Source of the DNA: Bacteroidales bacterium
GTDB taxonomy: Bacteria > Bacteroidota > Bacteroidia > Bacteroidales > P3
NCBI GenBank assembly: GCA_017428115.1
Contig: JAFRRK010000048.1
Span: forward strand, 1-48,928
Direction of reading: 5' to 3'
DNA: 48,928 bases
Shown here: piece after piece, positions 32,650 to 41,259 of the stretch
Numbering within the stretch: position 1 is the first letter of the stretch
Layout of the letters: each line of letters starts with the position of its first letter
Made by a program: the position numbers and the translations under genes
The notes under the pieces: generated by a model
What the model was told of the DNA's origin: nothing
What the model saw: the letters and a program-made list of their open reading frames with translations, nothing else
Databases searched by the model: none

Positions 32650-34518
32650 TCAATTTTTTATCGACCATTTCTCTTCCATATCCCAGTTTTCGCGTAGCTC
32701 AAGGGTCTTCTCGTAATAAATCACCTTCTCGGGTTGGCGATGCTGCCAATAGTCTCCGGCAGTCCATTGGCGGTTGCCGTCGGTGTCGACGATGGCGCGC
32801 AAGCCATACTTGCCCCCCTTCAGGTTGGCGAATGAGAGCTTTTGGCTTGCCTTGACGACACGTTGCTGAATCATGTCGCCCTTCTCGTTGGTGAGCTGTA
32901 TGAGTAGCTCAACCGGTTCGGCAGTGCTGTCGGTGGGTGTATCGAGGTGGAGGTCGATGATTATGTTGCCGTAGTTCTCTGTCTTCGTGTACTCGGTGTT
33001 GATGGTTATCGAGTCGGCATTGCTGTGTTGGTAGATGTCGGTGAAGTGGTTGGGCATCAGGGTGAGGCGGTATTTCTCGCCCGCTTTGCCCTCGAAGTTG
33101 ATTCGTGCACGGCTGCTGCCTGTTGGCTGTAAGTCGTAGGCCAGCGTGGTGCCGCAATAGCTGATGCTGCTGTCAGACAGGTGTAGGATTTCCACTACCG
33201 AGTCGCCCATGCCTGCCATGCTGTCGGTTATGGGGTTCTCAAATGCCACCCACAGCGTGTCGAAGTAGGGGTGCTTGGCTGCCACAAGGCTTCTCAGTAT
33301 CGACTTCTTGATGCCCTGAGGCGTAGGTATATTGCTCTTGGGGGCGTTCTTTTCGCGGTATTGTGTCTTCAGTGTGTCCAGCAGGTTGGTGTCGCTGATT
33401 AGTAGTGTTATCGAGTCGCAGCTCTCCTTTTCTGTCCATAGTTGCAGAGTGTCGCGGGTGCCGTTCATGCGGTAATAGAGCAATCCCCCTTGGTCGTACA
33501 GAGGGCTGATGGACAAGCTGTCGCTCAATGGACATTGGGTGATGATTTCTATCTGTCCCTTTTTCTTAAACTCGCATTTGGTGACGCGTTGCGTCTCTTT
33601 CTTGAGTAGCGAGATGTGTAGGGCAATGGGCTTTATCTCCTCGGCCAAGGATGCGCTGTCGGCGGGTGTGAGCTGCTGGGTGTCTAGGGCGGCAAGTGTG
33701 TCGATTGCTCCAACGCTGTCTGTCGTGGCTGTGCTGTCGGCTGAGAGGGTGCTGTCGTGGCTTGCGGTGTCAATGGGTGCGGGCATCTTCTGTGCGGTCA
33801 CCAGGCTGTCGAGGAATGCTGCCGCCTCGCCGGTGCCGAGCCTTAGGTTTTTGTCGGCATCTTCGTAGGCCAGCAGCAGATAGGTCCCCTTGCGCAAGTG
33901 GTTCAGCTCGAAGTTGCCCTCTTTGTCGCAGCGGGTCATATACATGGGGTGATTCTTTGCCACCACCGAGTCGCCACTGGGCATCAGCTGCCCAGCCGAG
34001 TCATTGGTGGACTGGGCATAGGCTACCACTGTCACCGTCTCTTTCCAAGGCTTCCCTGTGAAAGCGTCCAGCACCCGGCCCCTCAGGGTCATACTGTCGA
34101 TGCTGCCCCCGGTTGAGAATACATATTCAAAACTCTTCAGCGGATTGCCTTCGTTGTAGTCCGCGATGCCTTCTTTGAATTGGAACAGATAGGTGGTATT
34201 CTCCCGTAGGGTATCTTTGATTTTCACCAATATGCCGCGTCCTTTGGTGCTGTATTCCGGCTTTTGCTTCATGGGGGGCGACACCAATATGTTCTCATCG
34301 GCACTCTTCACCTGCACATACTCGTCAAACATGATGAGGAATTCTTTTGCATCGAAGTGGGTGGTGCCGTTGGGCGGTGTGGTACCCAACACCACCGGCG
34401 GGGTTTCGTCCTTAGGGCCTCCTGTAGGGTAGCCCTGCTTGGCACAGGCATACAGCAGCAATGTAGTCATCGCCAGCGATAGTCCCATTATGGCGGCACA
34501 TCTTACTCGTTTCATCAT
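32650..34518 (-). CDS. lipoprotein with Ig-like Big_5/SbsA-type domain
   Basis: 622 residues. Two start Met; SPII signal MKRVRCAAIMGLSLAMTTLLLYACAKQG with C25 as lipidated Cys. The mature part begins YPTGGPKDETPPVVLGTTPPNGTTHFDAKEFLIMFDEYVQVKSADENILVSPP, an SbsA/Big_5-like Ig fold that occurs in Bacteroidetes surface lipoproteins. A Ser/Thr/Ala linker (about 250-285, TASHDSTLSADSTATTD) follows, then beta-rich domains. It overlaps the phosphoesterase gene by ATGA at 34515-34518. Confidence 0.8.
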   Translation of the reverse strand: MMKRVRCAAIMGLSLAMTTLLLYACAKQGYPTGGPKDETPPVVLGTTPPNGTTHFDAKEFLIMFDEYVQVKSADENILVSPPMKQKPEYSTKGRGILVKIKDTLRENTTYLFQFKEGIADYNEGNPLKSFEYVFSTGGSIDSMTLRGRVLDAFTGKPWKETVTVVAYAQSTNDSAGQLMPSGDSVVAKNHPMYMTRCDKEGNFELNHLRKGTYLLLAYEDADKNLRLGTGEAAAFLDSLVTAQKMPAPIDTASHDSTLSADSTATTDSVGAIDTLAALDTQQLTPADSASLAEEIKPIALHISLLKKETQRVTKCEFKKKGQIEIITQCPLSDSLSISPLYDQGGLLYYRMNGTRDTLQLWTEKESCDSITLLISDTNLLDTLKTQYREKNAPKSNIPTPQGIKKSILRSLVAAKHPYFDTLWVAFENPITDSMAGMGDSVVEILHLSDSSISYCGTTLAYDLQPTGSSRARINFEGKAGEKYRLTLMPNHFTDIYQHSNADSITINTEYTKTENYGNIIIDLHLDTPTDSTAEPVELLIQLTNEKGDMIQQRVVKASQKLSFANLKGGKYGLRAIVDTDGNRQWTAGDYWQHRQPEKVIYYEKTLELRENWDMEEKWSIKN

Positions 34519-35372
34519 AGCTCTTCATATTTATAATCAACATCATCGCCCAGTGTCACCACCAGGTAGCTCGGCGTGTCCTTTTCTTCGTTCAGGTTGT
34601 CAGTCATCACATAGGGCACACCGCCTATCTGATGCTCCTCCTTGTGGTGGAAATGCCCCATCACCACCAGGCTCACATCGCTCTCGTCCATCAGCCTTAG
34701 CAGCTCGTAGTATTCATCTTCGGGCAGGTTGGCCGCCGGCGTAGTGCCGTAGTTGTAGCTCGTACGAAACAGGCAGGTGTGTGTCCCCACCACCACGTGG
34801 CGGTAGTCGCTGCGGTGCTGCAACACCTCGCGTAGCCATGCCAACTGTCGCTTGCCGTGAGTGGCATTGCCGCTGTCCAGGAATACAAATAGGTCTTTCG
34901 CCCCGCCCACCGTCTGCACCGTCACCGTATAGGTTGATGTGTGGAAATATTGCCTGTAGTACTGCTCGCAGTCGAAATAGATGTCGTGGTTGCCCAGGAT
35001 GACGAAACAGGTGTCGCCACCCAGCCGTGCCACGCTGTCCATTAGGCGGAAAGGCCTCTCTCCGCTCTCGTTGGCTATGTCGCCCAGCACAATGCTGAAT
35101 CTTGCCAGCGGGTCGGCATTCTCCCGCTCCACCACTGTCGCCACCCTTGTGGCATCGCCTTCGAGATGTATGTCCGAACAGACATACACCCTGTATCTCT
35201 CCGGCACCCCGGCTACGATGTTCTCGCCATGCTCCTTGTCCCATGCCAGCCAATCCTCCACACGCTCCTCGGTGTGGCTCCCGCTCGACCAAAACATACC
35301 TTTCACATCCAGCCTGTTGCACGAGCACAACGCCAAGGCTATTGCTGATAATATAAGTGTTTTTGCTTTCAT
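34515..35372 (-). CDS. calcineurin-like metallophosphoesterase, lipoprotein
   Basis: 285 residues with a SPII signal (MKAKTLILSAIALALCSCN, lipidated C16 or C18). All metal-binding motifs of the calcineurin-like fold are present: CSDIHLEGD, VLGDIANES, LGNHDIYFD, VVGTHTCLF and GHFHHKEEH. Surface or periplasmic phosphodiesterase; substrate unknown. First gene of a four-gene operon continuing with the Ig-like lipoprotein, the flippase and fabD. Confidence 0.9.
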   Translation of the reverse strand: MKAKTLILSAIALALCSCNRLDVKGMFWSSGSHTEERVEDWLAWDKEHGENIVAGVPERYRVYVCSDIHLEGDATRVATVVERENADPLARFSIVLGDIANESGERPFRLMDSVARLGGDTCFVILGNHDIYFDCEQYYRQYFHTSTYTVTVQTVGGAKDLFVFLDSGNATHGKRQLAWLREVLQHRSDYRHVVVGTHTCLFRTSYNYGTTPAANLPEDEYYELLRLMDESDVSLVVMGHFHHKEEHQIGGVPYVMTDNLNEEKDTPSYLVVTLGDDVDYKYEEL

Positions 35373-35413
35373 ACTCAGTTAATTCTTAAGGTGGGTTTTA
35401 TTAATTGCCCTCA

Positions 35414-35535
35414 ATTAAAGTCTTTTTTAGTTCTTCGCTGTGCTATCAGAAGTCCACCGGACCTCTTTCATATTGAATTCAAAATGTTTAATTCACATAT
35501 TCTCTGATTCTCAAATTCTTGATAAATAGAGAACC
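35414..35535 (+). repeat. dispersed repeat family B, copy 1
   Basis: attaaagtcttttttagttc..., through gtgctatc, gtccaccgg, tttca, attcaaaatgtttaatt and gattctcaaattcttgataaatagag. It aligns over its full length with 48650-48792. It fills most of the 164-bp gap between the phosphoesterase and the barrel-like gene, next to the latter's stop. Confidence 0.8.
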
Positions 35536-35536
35536 C

Positions 35537-36334
35537 TTATTGTTTCTTGCCTAACTTTCTCTCCGCGCCCAGGTGCATAAACCAGCCGTCGTAGCTGGCC
35601 GTCAGGTTCAGCGACCCCACTGGGTGGACACCCACCTCAGCGTTCAGTCGTGTGCCGTCGTTCAGCGTATAGTATCCCTTGGCACTGAAAAACCAGTTCG
35701 CCACCCGCTCCACCACAAAGTCGTTGTAATTGCTCCAACGCACTCCCACATTCCACTGCTGCGGTTGTGTGTGGTTGTTCCACCAGCCTTCTATGGCAAA
35801 CATCACGTTCATCGGCTCAAACACCGTGCCCATGCCCCCCTCAGTGCGCTGCACCAACGCCGCGCTGTAGCGGTTGCACAGCCCTAGGTGAAGGTCTGCA
35901 TGGCGGGCACGCCACCCCAGTTGCAGCGCGCTGGTAAACTCCTGCTGGTCGAGCGAGGGGTAGTGTCGCCACAGATATCCGTTCTCCAACGTCAGCCGCT
36001 GTCCCTTGCTTGTAGTCAGCAGGGTTGCCATCCCGCCCAGTTTGGCGGCGATACGGTTGCTACTGGCATATTCCACGCCTGCGCCCAAAGAGAAGGTCTG
36101 TGACACCCTCCAGTCAGCCATCAAGGCACCTCCGCCCACCCCGTCGGTGGCATAGTGGTAGTCGTAAAAGCCGTAGCCCACCACCCGTATGGGCGTACTC
36201 CCGTGTACGCCCTCTATGGGTAAAGACGTACTCCCCTGTACTTCCTCCACCTGTCCCCATAGAGGCGTACTCCCGTGTATGCCCACCATAATCATCAGCA
36301 AAGCTGCAAATATTTGTTTTTTGATATTCATCAT
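35537..36334 (-). CDS. predicted outer-membrane protein with a repeat-expanded N-terminus
   Basis: 265 residues. Signal-like start MMNIKKQIFAALLMIMVGIHG, followed by three related peptide units GSTPLWGQ, GSTSLPIE and GSTPIRV encoded by short palindromic DNA repeats (36190-36290). The remainder looks like a beta-barrel: VVGYGFYDYHYATDG, FSLGAGVEYASSNRIAAKLGG, SALQLGWRARHADLHLGL, FFSAKGYYTLNDGTRLNAEVGV. Not recognised as a known family. It overlaps the DUF4298 gene by ATGA. Confidence 0.7.
   Translation of the reverse strand: MMNIKKQIFAALLMIMVGIHGSTPLWGQVEEVQGSTSLPIEGVHGSTPIRVVGYGFYDYHYATDGVGGGALMADWRVSQTFSLGAGVEYASSNRIAAKLGGMATLLTTSKGQRLTLENGYLWRHYPSLDQQEFTSALQLGWRARHADLHLGLCNRYSAALVQRTEGGMGTVFEPMNVMFAIEGWWNNHTQPQQWNVGVRWSNYNDFVVERVANWFFSAKGYYTLNDGTRLNAEVGVHPVGSLNLTASYDGWFMHLGAERKLGKKQ
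36190..36290. repeat. palindromic GTACTCCC repeats inside coding sequence
   Basis: Three copies of a (g)cgtactccc(g/c)tgta unit (36194-36207, 36227-36240, 36266-36279). The flanks gtacgccctctatggg (36205-36220) and cccatagaggcgtac (36256-36270) form inverted arms. They encode the repeated GSTPL/GSTSL/GSTPI peptides right after the signal peptide, so the repeats were tolerated in frame. Confidence 0.75.
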
Positions 36335-36693
36335 TTTGTCAATATTTTGTCAGATATTTCTTGCATCCTTGTGGCAAGTTCCCGATTGTTGTCTAGCAAG
36401 TTCCAAATCCCATCCTCGCTCAGCACGCCTCGTTTTAAGTCGGCGGGTAGCAGTCCCTTTTCGTCATCGGCAAAATCCCGTCGCCATTCCTCGCTATCCA
36501 GATAGCCGGCGAGCCTCTCCACCGCCTCTTGTGCCGCCTCATAGCGCCCCAATGCCTCCTCCATCTGCTCCACCGCCTCCACCGCCTCCTCCAGCCGCCG
36601 CTCCATCTCCTGTATGCGCATTATCCCCTCTTGCGAGGGTTCCGCCGTCAGGCGGGGGGTATGTCCCTGTGCTGAGGTATGTAAATCATCCAT
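36331..36693 (-). CDS. DUF4298 family protein
   Basis: 120 residues, mostly a coiled coil: MRIQEMERRLEEAVEAVEQ, then ALGRYEAAQEAVERLAGYLDSEEWRRDFADDE and KGLLPADLKRGVLSEDGIWNLLDN, which is the DUF4298 consensus. Cytoplasmic; function unknown. The family usually starts near the internal Met25; the longer start at 36693 fits a promoter -7 box at 36717-36724 and would leave a leader of about 17 nt. Confidence 0.85.
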   Translation of the reverse strand: MDDLHTSAQGHTPRLTAEPSQEGIMRIQEMERRLEEAVEAVEQMEEALGRYEAAQEAVERLAGYLDSEEWRRDFADDEKGLLPADLKRGVLSEDGIWNLLDNNRELATRMQEISDKILTK

Positions 36694-36716
36694 AAACTGC
36701 AGTCATTTTAAAATTG

Positions 36717-36724
36717 CAAAGATA
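36717..36724 (-). promoter_or_regulatory. -7 box of the DUF4298/barrel operon promoter
   Basis: TATCTTTG on the minus strand; a TTGACA-like box (TTG at 36746-36748) lies 21 nt upstream. It is the boundary between the defence island and the chromosomal core. Confidence 0.6.
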
Positions 36725-36852
36725 CACATTTTTTTTATTTTGTGTCAATAAATCCTCGGACTTGTTGTCGCGACTGGGCAACATGCATTGTGCCGTATAG
36801 TGCTATGGAGCGTTATTTCGTATTTGGGATTGAGTTGCATGGAATGGGTATA

Positions 36853-39171
36853 TTATTTTATTACGTATTTCATCAAAGTTGCTAAGGATAAGCCTTCTGG
36901 CTCAGCACTCAAATGACCCTTTTTTATTATTCCGTCAAGACTCATCTTGGAGATATTCCATCTGACATTCTTAAACTCTTTTTCAGGCTCTGTGTCAGCA
37001 ATATCAAAAACAACATAGTAGTCTGAGGTTGGAGAGTATAAACTAGAATAAGGCATTTTCCCCAAGACTGCTTTCGACATCACCCTCGGACCCCTGTTGC
37101 CCAGCCGCAGTAGGAGTTGCTTACTGTCGTTATGCAGCAAGACATATTTCGCTGTCGTGATTTCTTGTTTCAATCTCAAGGAGCCACTCTTTGTTCCTGT
37201 TCTGGTATTGTAAATCTTATTTTTGAGTATCCAATTTAAATGGTTCTCATCGCGAAATGATCCTACCAACACAAAAGTCTCCTCTGGTATCAAACTGCGA
37301 TTATCACCATAAGGCTCTGGCATAGATTCACTGACCGTAAATGGCTCTTCTTTATGGATTTCATAAGTATGATATGCCATACGCTCGCGCTGTGAGGCTC
37401 TGTTTAGCATGTGTTCCAATATGTCGTGCAAGAAGTGTTCAATCTCCTTTGAGTCCTGTTCAAATCTGTCCGGACTGAGACAAAACGCTCCCAATCCGGG
37501 TAACACCTCATGAAAGCCTCTAAGTCTTTTGTTTTCTGTTCCGGGATAAAGAATGTATGCTCCGCTGGTGCGACGGATTGCATCTTTGTAAGCATGCATC
37601 TTAAGCAGATCCACCCGTTTGTATATGCCTTTTTCCTCCTCAAGTTTTTCTTGATTCATAATCAGCTCATCTTCGGTTAGGCCTTCATTGTCACTATCAT
37701 TGAAAGTATGAACTTCATCTATGTCTTTGTCGTTAAGCAGAATCCTGTTCAGTTTGTACTTTGCATCAAAATGGACGTGAACGATGATGTCTTGCTTTTC
37801 TGCATCCTCTTCATTGATGCTTCCTGGCCATATCGATAGGGTGTAGTCTGGACGCATGTCGGTTGTCCACGAGCCGCTTCCATCTAATTGACCTGATCCT
37901 TTGAAAGTTCTGTTATAATACAGTTTGATTTTCAATGTGCGGGAGGCTTCACGAAATTCTCCACCCACCATTGTCATGCGGCCTTGTCTGAGTTCAAGAT
38001 TGATGTTGTCCTTGTCGGTTTTTACCAACTTCTTTTCATCTGCTTCTGTCAGTTCCAGATGGAATGTCTCTTTGACTATGTCGAGCAACTTGAAAAACAC
38101 CCAATACTCGTATAGTGCAGCCACATTACGCATTCCTGCCCGATAAACATTGTCGCCGCCTTTCCACGTTATTTGTGCTGCTAGTTTTGACATCATCCAG
38201 GCCTGCAACACTTCCCTGTAGCCGTCTTTCCTTTGCAATGCAGGACTGTTCAGTGTCATGACCTGCAGGTTAGCCACCTCAAGGAAGAAACTGCGGCTCA
38301 GCCATCCTGTCAGTTTCTTGGCTGTCAGCTCAGCCTCGTTTTTCAGCCTTGGGCTGGCATTGTCGCATTGCTGGATAGTGCTGCAAAACGAAGCAAACGA
38401 TTGCAATACATATTTTACGAAACGGTTTTCAGCCACATCGATAGTGTCTCTCTTATAGGAGACATTCAGTCTGCGTGGTACACTTTCAATACCCAGGCCA
38501 TCACTTAATGGCAGTCGGTTCTTGCTGGATGCAATCTGTTTTATTTCGTGTCGGCCAAGTCTTTTTACAGCACAGATGTCTTTTTCCACGGTCGTCCCTG
38601 TCCACTTGTGGATAGGATTGTAGAATATCTTGTTCTGGGCTTCTTCAAACTCTTCGCTGTCCACCAAAGACTTCATAAAAGCAAATTGCTGGTATAGCGT
38701 CTTTCCGTCTTCATTGACATCTACTTCAAACCGTTGTGTGACAGGTGCACCTTGCATCATCACCAAATCCGTAAAATGTCGAGTGATGTCGTGAAGCATG
38801 CTACGATAATCCTCCCTGTAATCCACTTTTACGGAACGCACCTCAAAGCTCACTTCCGTCTCAAAGCCCGATTGATTGGCAACAGGCAAAGTCAGGCAGC
38901 CGACATAGATGCCTGTCTTAATCAACCCTCTCGAAGGCGTACTTTTTGATGGGCGAACAAGTTCATGCTCTTTAAAGTAGTACCCAACTGCTGGCCCATG
39001 CTCACCTTGAAACTCATACTCATAATCCTCCCCCTCAACCAACTGCCATCTCGCTTCACCCAAATCATCAGCCTGCTCCTCCTCAAACACTTTCGCATTC
39101 GATGACAGAGGGTATATTGTCAGTCTTACACCTTCCAGTTTGTTGATGGGTATTACGAGAGGCTTATCCAT
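36853..39171 (-). CDS. DUF2357 PD-(D/E)XK nuclease, McrC/LlaJI-type restriction subunit
   Basis: 772 residues. Residues 1-330 are beta-rich and then helical (VSYKRDTIDVAENRFVKYVLQSF, the DUF2357 core). A conserved YEYWVFFKL (354-362) precedes the nuclease core: RPDYTLSIW (440-448) gives PD at 441-442 and HFDAKYKL (468-475) gives the D-x-K. This is the catalytic PD-(D/E)XK pattern of nucleases that act with a McrB-like NTPase, as in LlaJI.R2-like or McrC-like partners. The last 150 residues carry beta hairpins, possibly DNA-binding. The gene is last in the operon, 34 bp after a DUF1016 fragment. It should cut DNA when the NTPase partner translocates on unmethylated (restriction) or methylated (type IV) sites. 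Confidence 0.8.
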   Translation of the reverse strand: MDKPLVIPINKLEGVRLTIYPLSSNAKVFEEEQADDLGEARWQLVEGEDYEYEFQGEHGPAVGYYFKEHELVRPSKSTPSRGLIKTGIYVGCLTLPVANQSGFETEVSFEVRSVKVDYREDYRSMLHDITRHFTDLVMMQGAPVTQRFEVDVNEDGKTLYQQFAFMKSLVDSEEFEEAQNKIFYNPIHKWTGTTVEKDICAVKRLGRHEIKQIASSKNRLPLSDGLGIESVPRRLNVSYKRDTIDVAENRFVKYVLQSFASFCSTIQQCDNASPRLKNEAELTAKKLTGWLSRSFFLEVANLQVMTLNSPALQRKDGYREVLQAWMMSKLAAQITWKGGDNVYRAGMRNVAALYEYWVFFKLLDIVKETFHLELTEADEKKLVKTDKDNINLELRQGRMTMVGGEFREASRTLKIKLYYNRTFKGSGQLDGSGSWTTDMRPDYTLSIWPGSINEEDAEKQDIIVHVHFDAKYKLNRILLNDKDIDEVHTFNDSDNEGLTEDELIMNQEKLEEEKGIYKRVDLLKMHAYKDAIRRTSGAYILYPGTENKRLRGFHEVLPGLGAFCLSPDRFEQDSKEIEHFLHDILEHMLNRASQRERMAYHTYEIHKEEPFTVSESMPEPYGDNRSLIPEETFVLVGSFRDENHLNWILKNKIYNTRTGTKSGSLRLKQEITTAKYVLLHNDSKQLLLRLGNRGPRVMSKAVLGKMPYSSLYSPTSDYYVVFDIADTEPEKEFKNVRWNISKMSLDGIIKKGHLSAEPEGLSLATLMKYVIK

Positions 39172-39205
39172 ACTATATCAGTATCGTCTTTACTATGTTG
39201 CGTAA

Positions 39206-39574
39206 TCAGATTAATTTGTCAGACATCTGACATATTGAATCGGATTTGTCAGATGTCTGAAAATTTGGATACATCAGGTAAAACTTACGCATATTGTTCA
39301 GATTGGGACGACTGTATCCGCGCCCTACTTTTGCTCTGAGTATTCTGGCAAGATTAGCCAATAGCGATGTCCCGTATTTGGCGCGGGCATTGCCTTGCTG
39401 CTCAAATTCCACGATATGTTGCCCTATTCTCCAATAGGTTGTCTTCATGGTCTCATTGATGCTGATAGCCAAAGCCAATCTGCTTTCTTCAATCACTCGT
39501 ACAATCCTATCGGCAAGAGTCAGCAGTTCCAAATCTGGCAACGCCACCTCTTTTTTCATTATTCCATTTGCCAT
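39206..39574 (-). CDS. stand-alone DUF1016 N-terminal domain (truncated YhcG-like)
   Basis: 122 residues matching the DUF1016_N domain: LTLADRIVRVIEESRLALAI, then TYWRIGQHIVEFEQQGNARAKYGTSLLANL, then RGYSRPNLNNMRKFYLMYP. Full YhcG-type proteins continue with a PD-(D/E)XK nuclease domain of about 180 residues; here the protein stops soon after, with an odd Asp/Ser-rich end (FQTSDKSDSICQMSDKLI). Its spacing is tight (14 bp after the McrB-like gene, 34 bp before the nuclease gene), so it may be retained as a helper. It could also be debris of an insertion. Confidence 0.75.
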   Translation of the reverse strand: MANGIMKKEVALPDLELLTLADRIVRVIEESRLALAISINETMKTTYWRIGQHIVEFEQQGNARAKYGTSLLANLARILRAKVGRGYSRPNLNNMRKFYLMYPNFQTSDKSDSICQMSDKLI

Positions 39575-39588
39575 ACTCTAATCAGTTA

Positions 39589-41259
39589 TTAGGCTTCTGC
39601 AAAACTAGTAAATCCGTTGTACACCACAGCGTGGTACATTCGTTGAATCTTCTCGGCCGACTCAGGATATTTGAAATCGGCCACATTGTACTCAGCATCT
39701 ATTTCTTTGGCCACGCCGTCTTTCAGACAGAGTTTCCACATAGCAGTTAGCACGGTCACCAATTTCTTTTTGGAGCCATGCAGTTTGGGGAGTAATTTTT
39801 GCAAGATGGCGGTGTCAATAGCTTTTTCTTTCTGTAGTCCGTCCTTATCGTCACCAGAAAAGTGGAGATAACGGCATATTTCATTCACCGTGCGGTAGCC
39901 AAACTCAGCATTTACCTGCTTCAATTCCTTGAAGAAAGATAGTAAAATATCTTTTTCCTCACCATTCTTTATCTCAATTTGCGACTTTGCTTTCTCTACA
40001 AAATCCACAGCCATATCAGCGCAGGCCGAGTAGGCCTTTTCAAGGTGGATATCTTTTTTCTCGTCGAGATATTGCTTCATCTCCTCTGGTGCAATCTTGA
40101 ACTCAATCACATTGGCGCGATCAAGCACCTTGGGGCTGAACATATAAGTGGTTTCATCCACATTGATGGTGCCGATGATAAACACATTCTTGGGGAGTGA
40201 TATTTCTGCTGGTACATCCTCGCCACCATCCCATAGTTTTATTTTCTCTCCCGACTCCATTGCACTGAGGAAGTCAGCAAAGTAACGCTCCACCACGCTG
40301 AGGTTCATCTCGTCGAGAATCAAGAAATAGGGTTTTGTGGGATCGTATTCAGCACGCATCAGCAATTGCAATACGCCGCTTTCTGGCATCACATATTCGC
40401 CACTTCTCAACGCATTGGGATAACCCAGCAACGGCTCGCGGTTTGTCCAATCCGCCCCGATTGAAACCGTGCAAACCTGCTCCTCAATATTCTCGCTCAT
40501 ACATTTGGCAAAAGCCAACGCCAACTGCGTCTTCCCCGAACCCGCCAAACCACTCAGTATAACAAAAGGCTTTGCCAACAAAGAATAGGCAAGGCGTTTG
40601 ATAAGAGTATCAGAATATATGAGACCGGTGGAGAGAATGTTTGCAATAACAGATGTTAATTGAAACGGTTGATATGTTTCAATTGTTTCTGAGGGAATCA
40701 TAGAACGCCACATTAGTGAGCGTTGCTTACTTGTAATCCCTCGGTATTCCATTGGATGATCTGGATTGACGATAGTTGCGCTAAAATGCAATTGAGATTG
40801 ATTTTGAATAGAAATATCATGTACAAACCAACATCCTTCAGGTGAACAGCCTATAGCTTCTTGCATTTTATCAATGCAAGACTGATTTGAGATGCCATTA
40901 TACGTAATGTATGGTGCATAACTAATAATCAATCTCCCGTCATGACTTTTAGAATGTTCTCGAACAAGTAATAGAACAAATTGAGAATCATCAATTTTTA
41001 TTTTATTAATAAATATCTCATGGAAAAGAGAGCATGTAATGACTTCTCTGTCACTGCTTCCGGCAGAAATATCCAATTTATCTCTTTCAGAAACACTCTT
41101 ATATGTCATACCGATAACCATTTCAACCACTTCTGGTCTGAAGTCATCTATACGACATTTTCTAGAATCATTCTGACCGATTGAGGTTCCCCATGCTGGT
41201 GTTGCTGTTTTGCCTTCAATTTTTGAATTGAAGAACATTGAAGTAATATCTACCTTCAT
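39589..41259 (-). CDS. McrB-like AAA+ NTPase, restriction subunit
   Basis: 556 residues. The N-terminal 200 residues are a specificity-type domain. The motor domain has Walker A GLAGSGKT (237-244), Walker B FLILDEMN (312-319), a sensor segment GTINVDET (363-370) and an arginine-finger-like KVLDRAN (377-383). The sensor/arginine pattern G-T-I-N-V-D-E-T fits McrB, and the family hydrolyses GTP or ATP to move DNA. The start overlaps the upstream methylase gene as ATGA. With DUF2357 nuclease it forms the restriction half of a LlaJI-like system. Confidence 0.85.
   Translation of the reverse strand: MKVDITSMFFNSKIEGKTATPAWGTSIGQNDSRKCRIDDFRPEVVEMVIGMTYKSVSERDKLDISAGSSDREVITCSLFHEIFINKIKIDDSQFVLLLVREHSKSHDGRLIISYAPYITYNGISNQSCIDKMQEAIGCSPEGCWFVHDISIQNQSQLHFSATIVNPDHPMEYRGITSKQRSLMWRSMIPSETIETYQPFQLTSVIANILSTGLIYSDTLIKRLAYSLLAKPFVILSGLAGSGKTQLALAFAKCMSENIEEQVCTVSIGADWTNREPLLGYPNALRSGEYVMPESGVLQLLMRAEYDPTKPYFLILDEMNLSVVERYFADFLSAMESGEKIKLWDGGEDVPAEISLPKNVFIIGTINVDETTYMFSPKVLDRANVIEFKIAPEEMKQYLDEKKDIHLEKAYSACADMAVDFVEKAKSQIEIKNGEEKDILLSFFKELKQVNAEFGYRTVNEICRYLHFSGDDKDGLQKEKAIDTAILQKLLPKLHGSKKKLVTVLTAMWKLCLKDGVAKEIDAEYNVADFKYPESAEKIQRMYHAVVYNGFTSFAEA

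Noticed and set aside
36190-36290. CRISPR-like short repeats
   Set aside because: Only three imperfect units, inside a coding frame, no regular spacers and no cas genes nearby.
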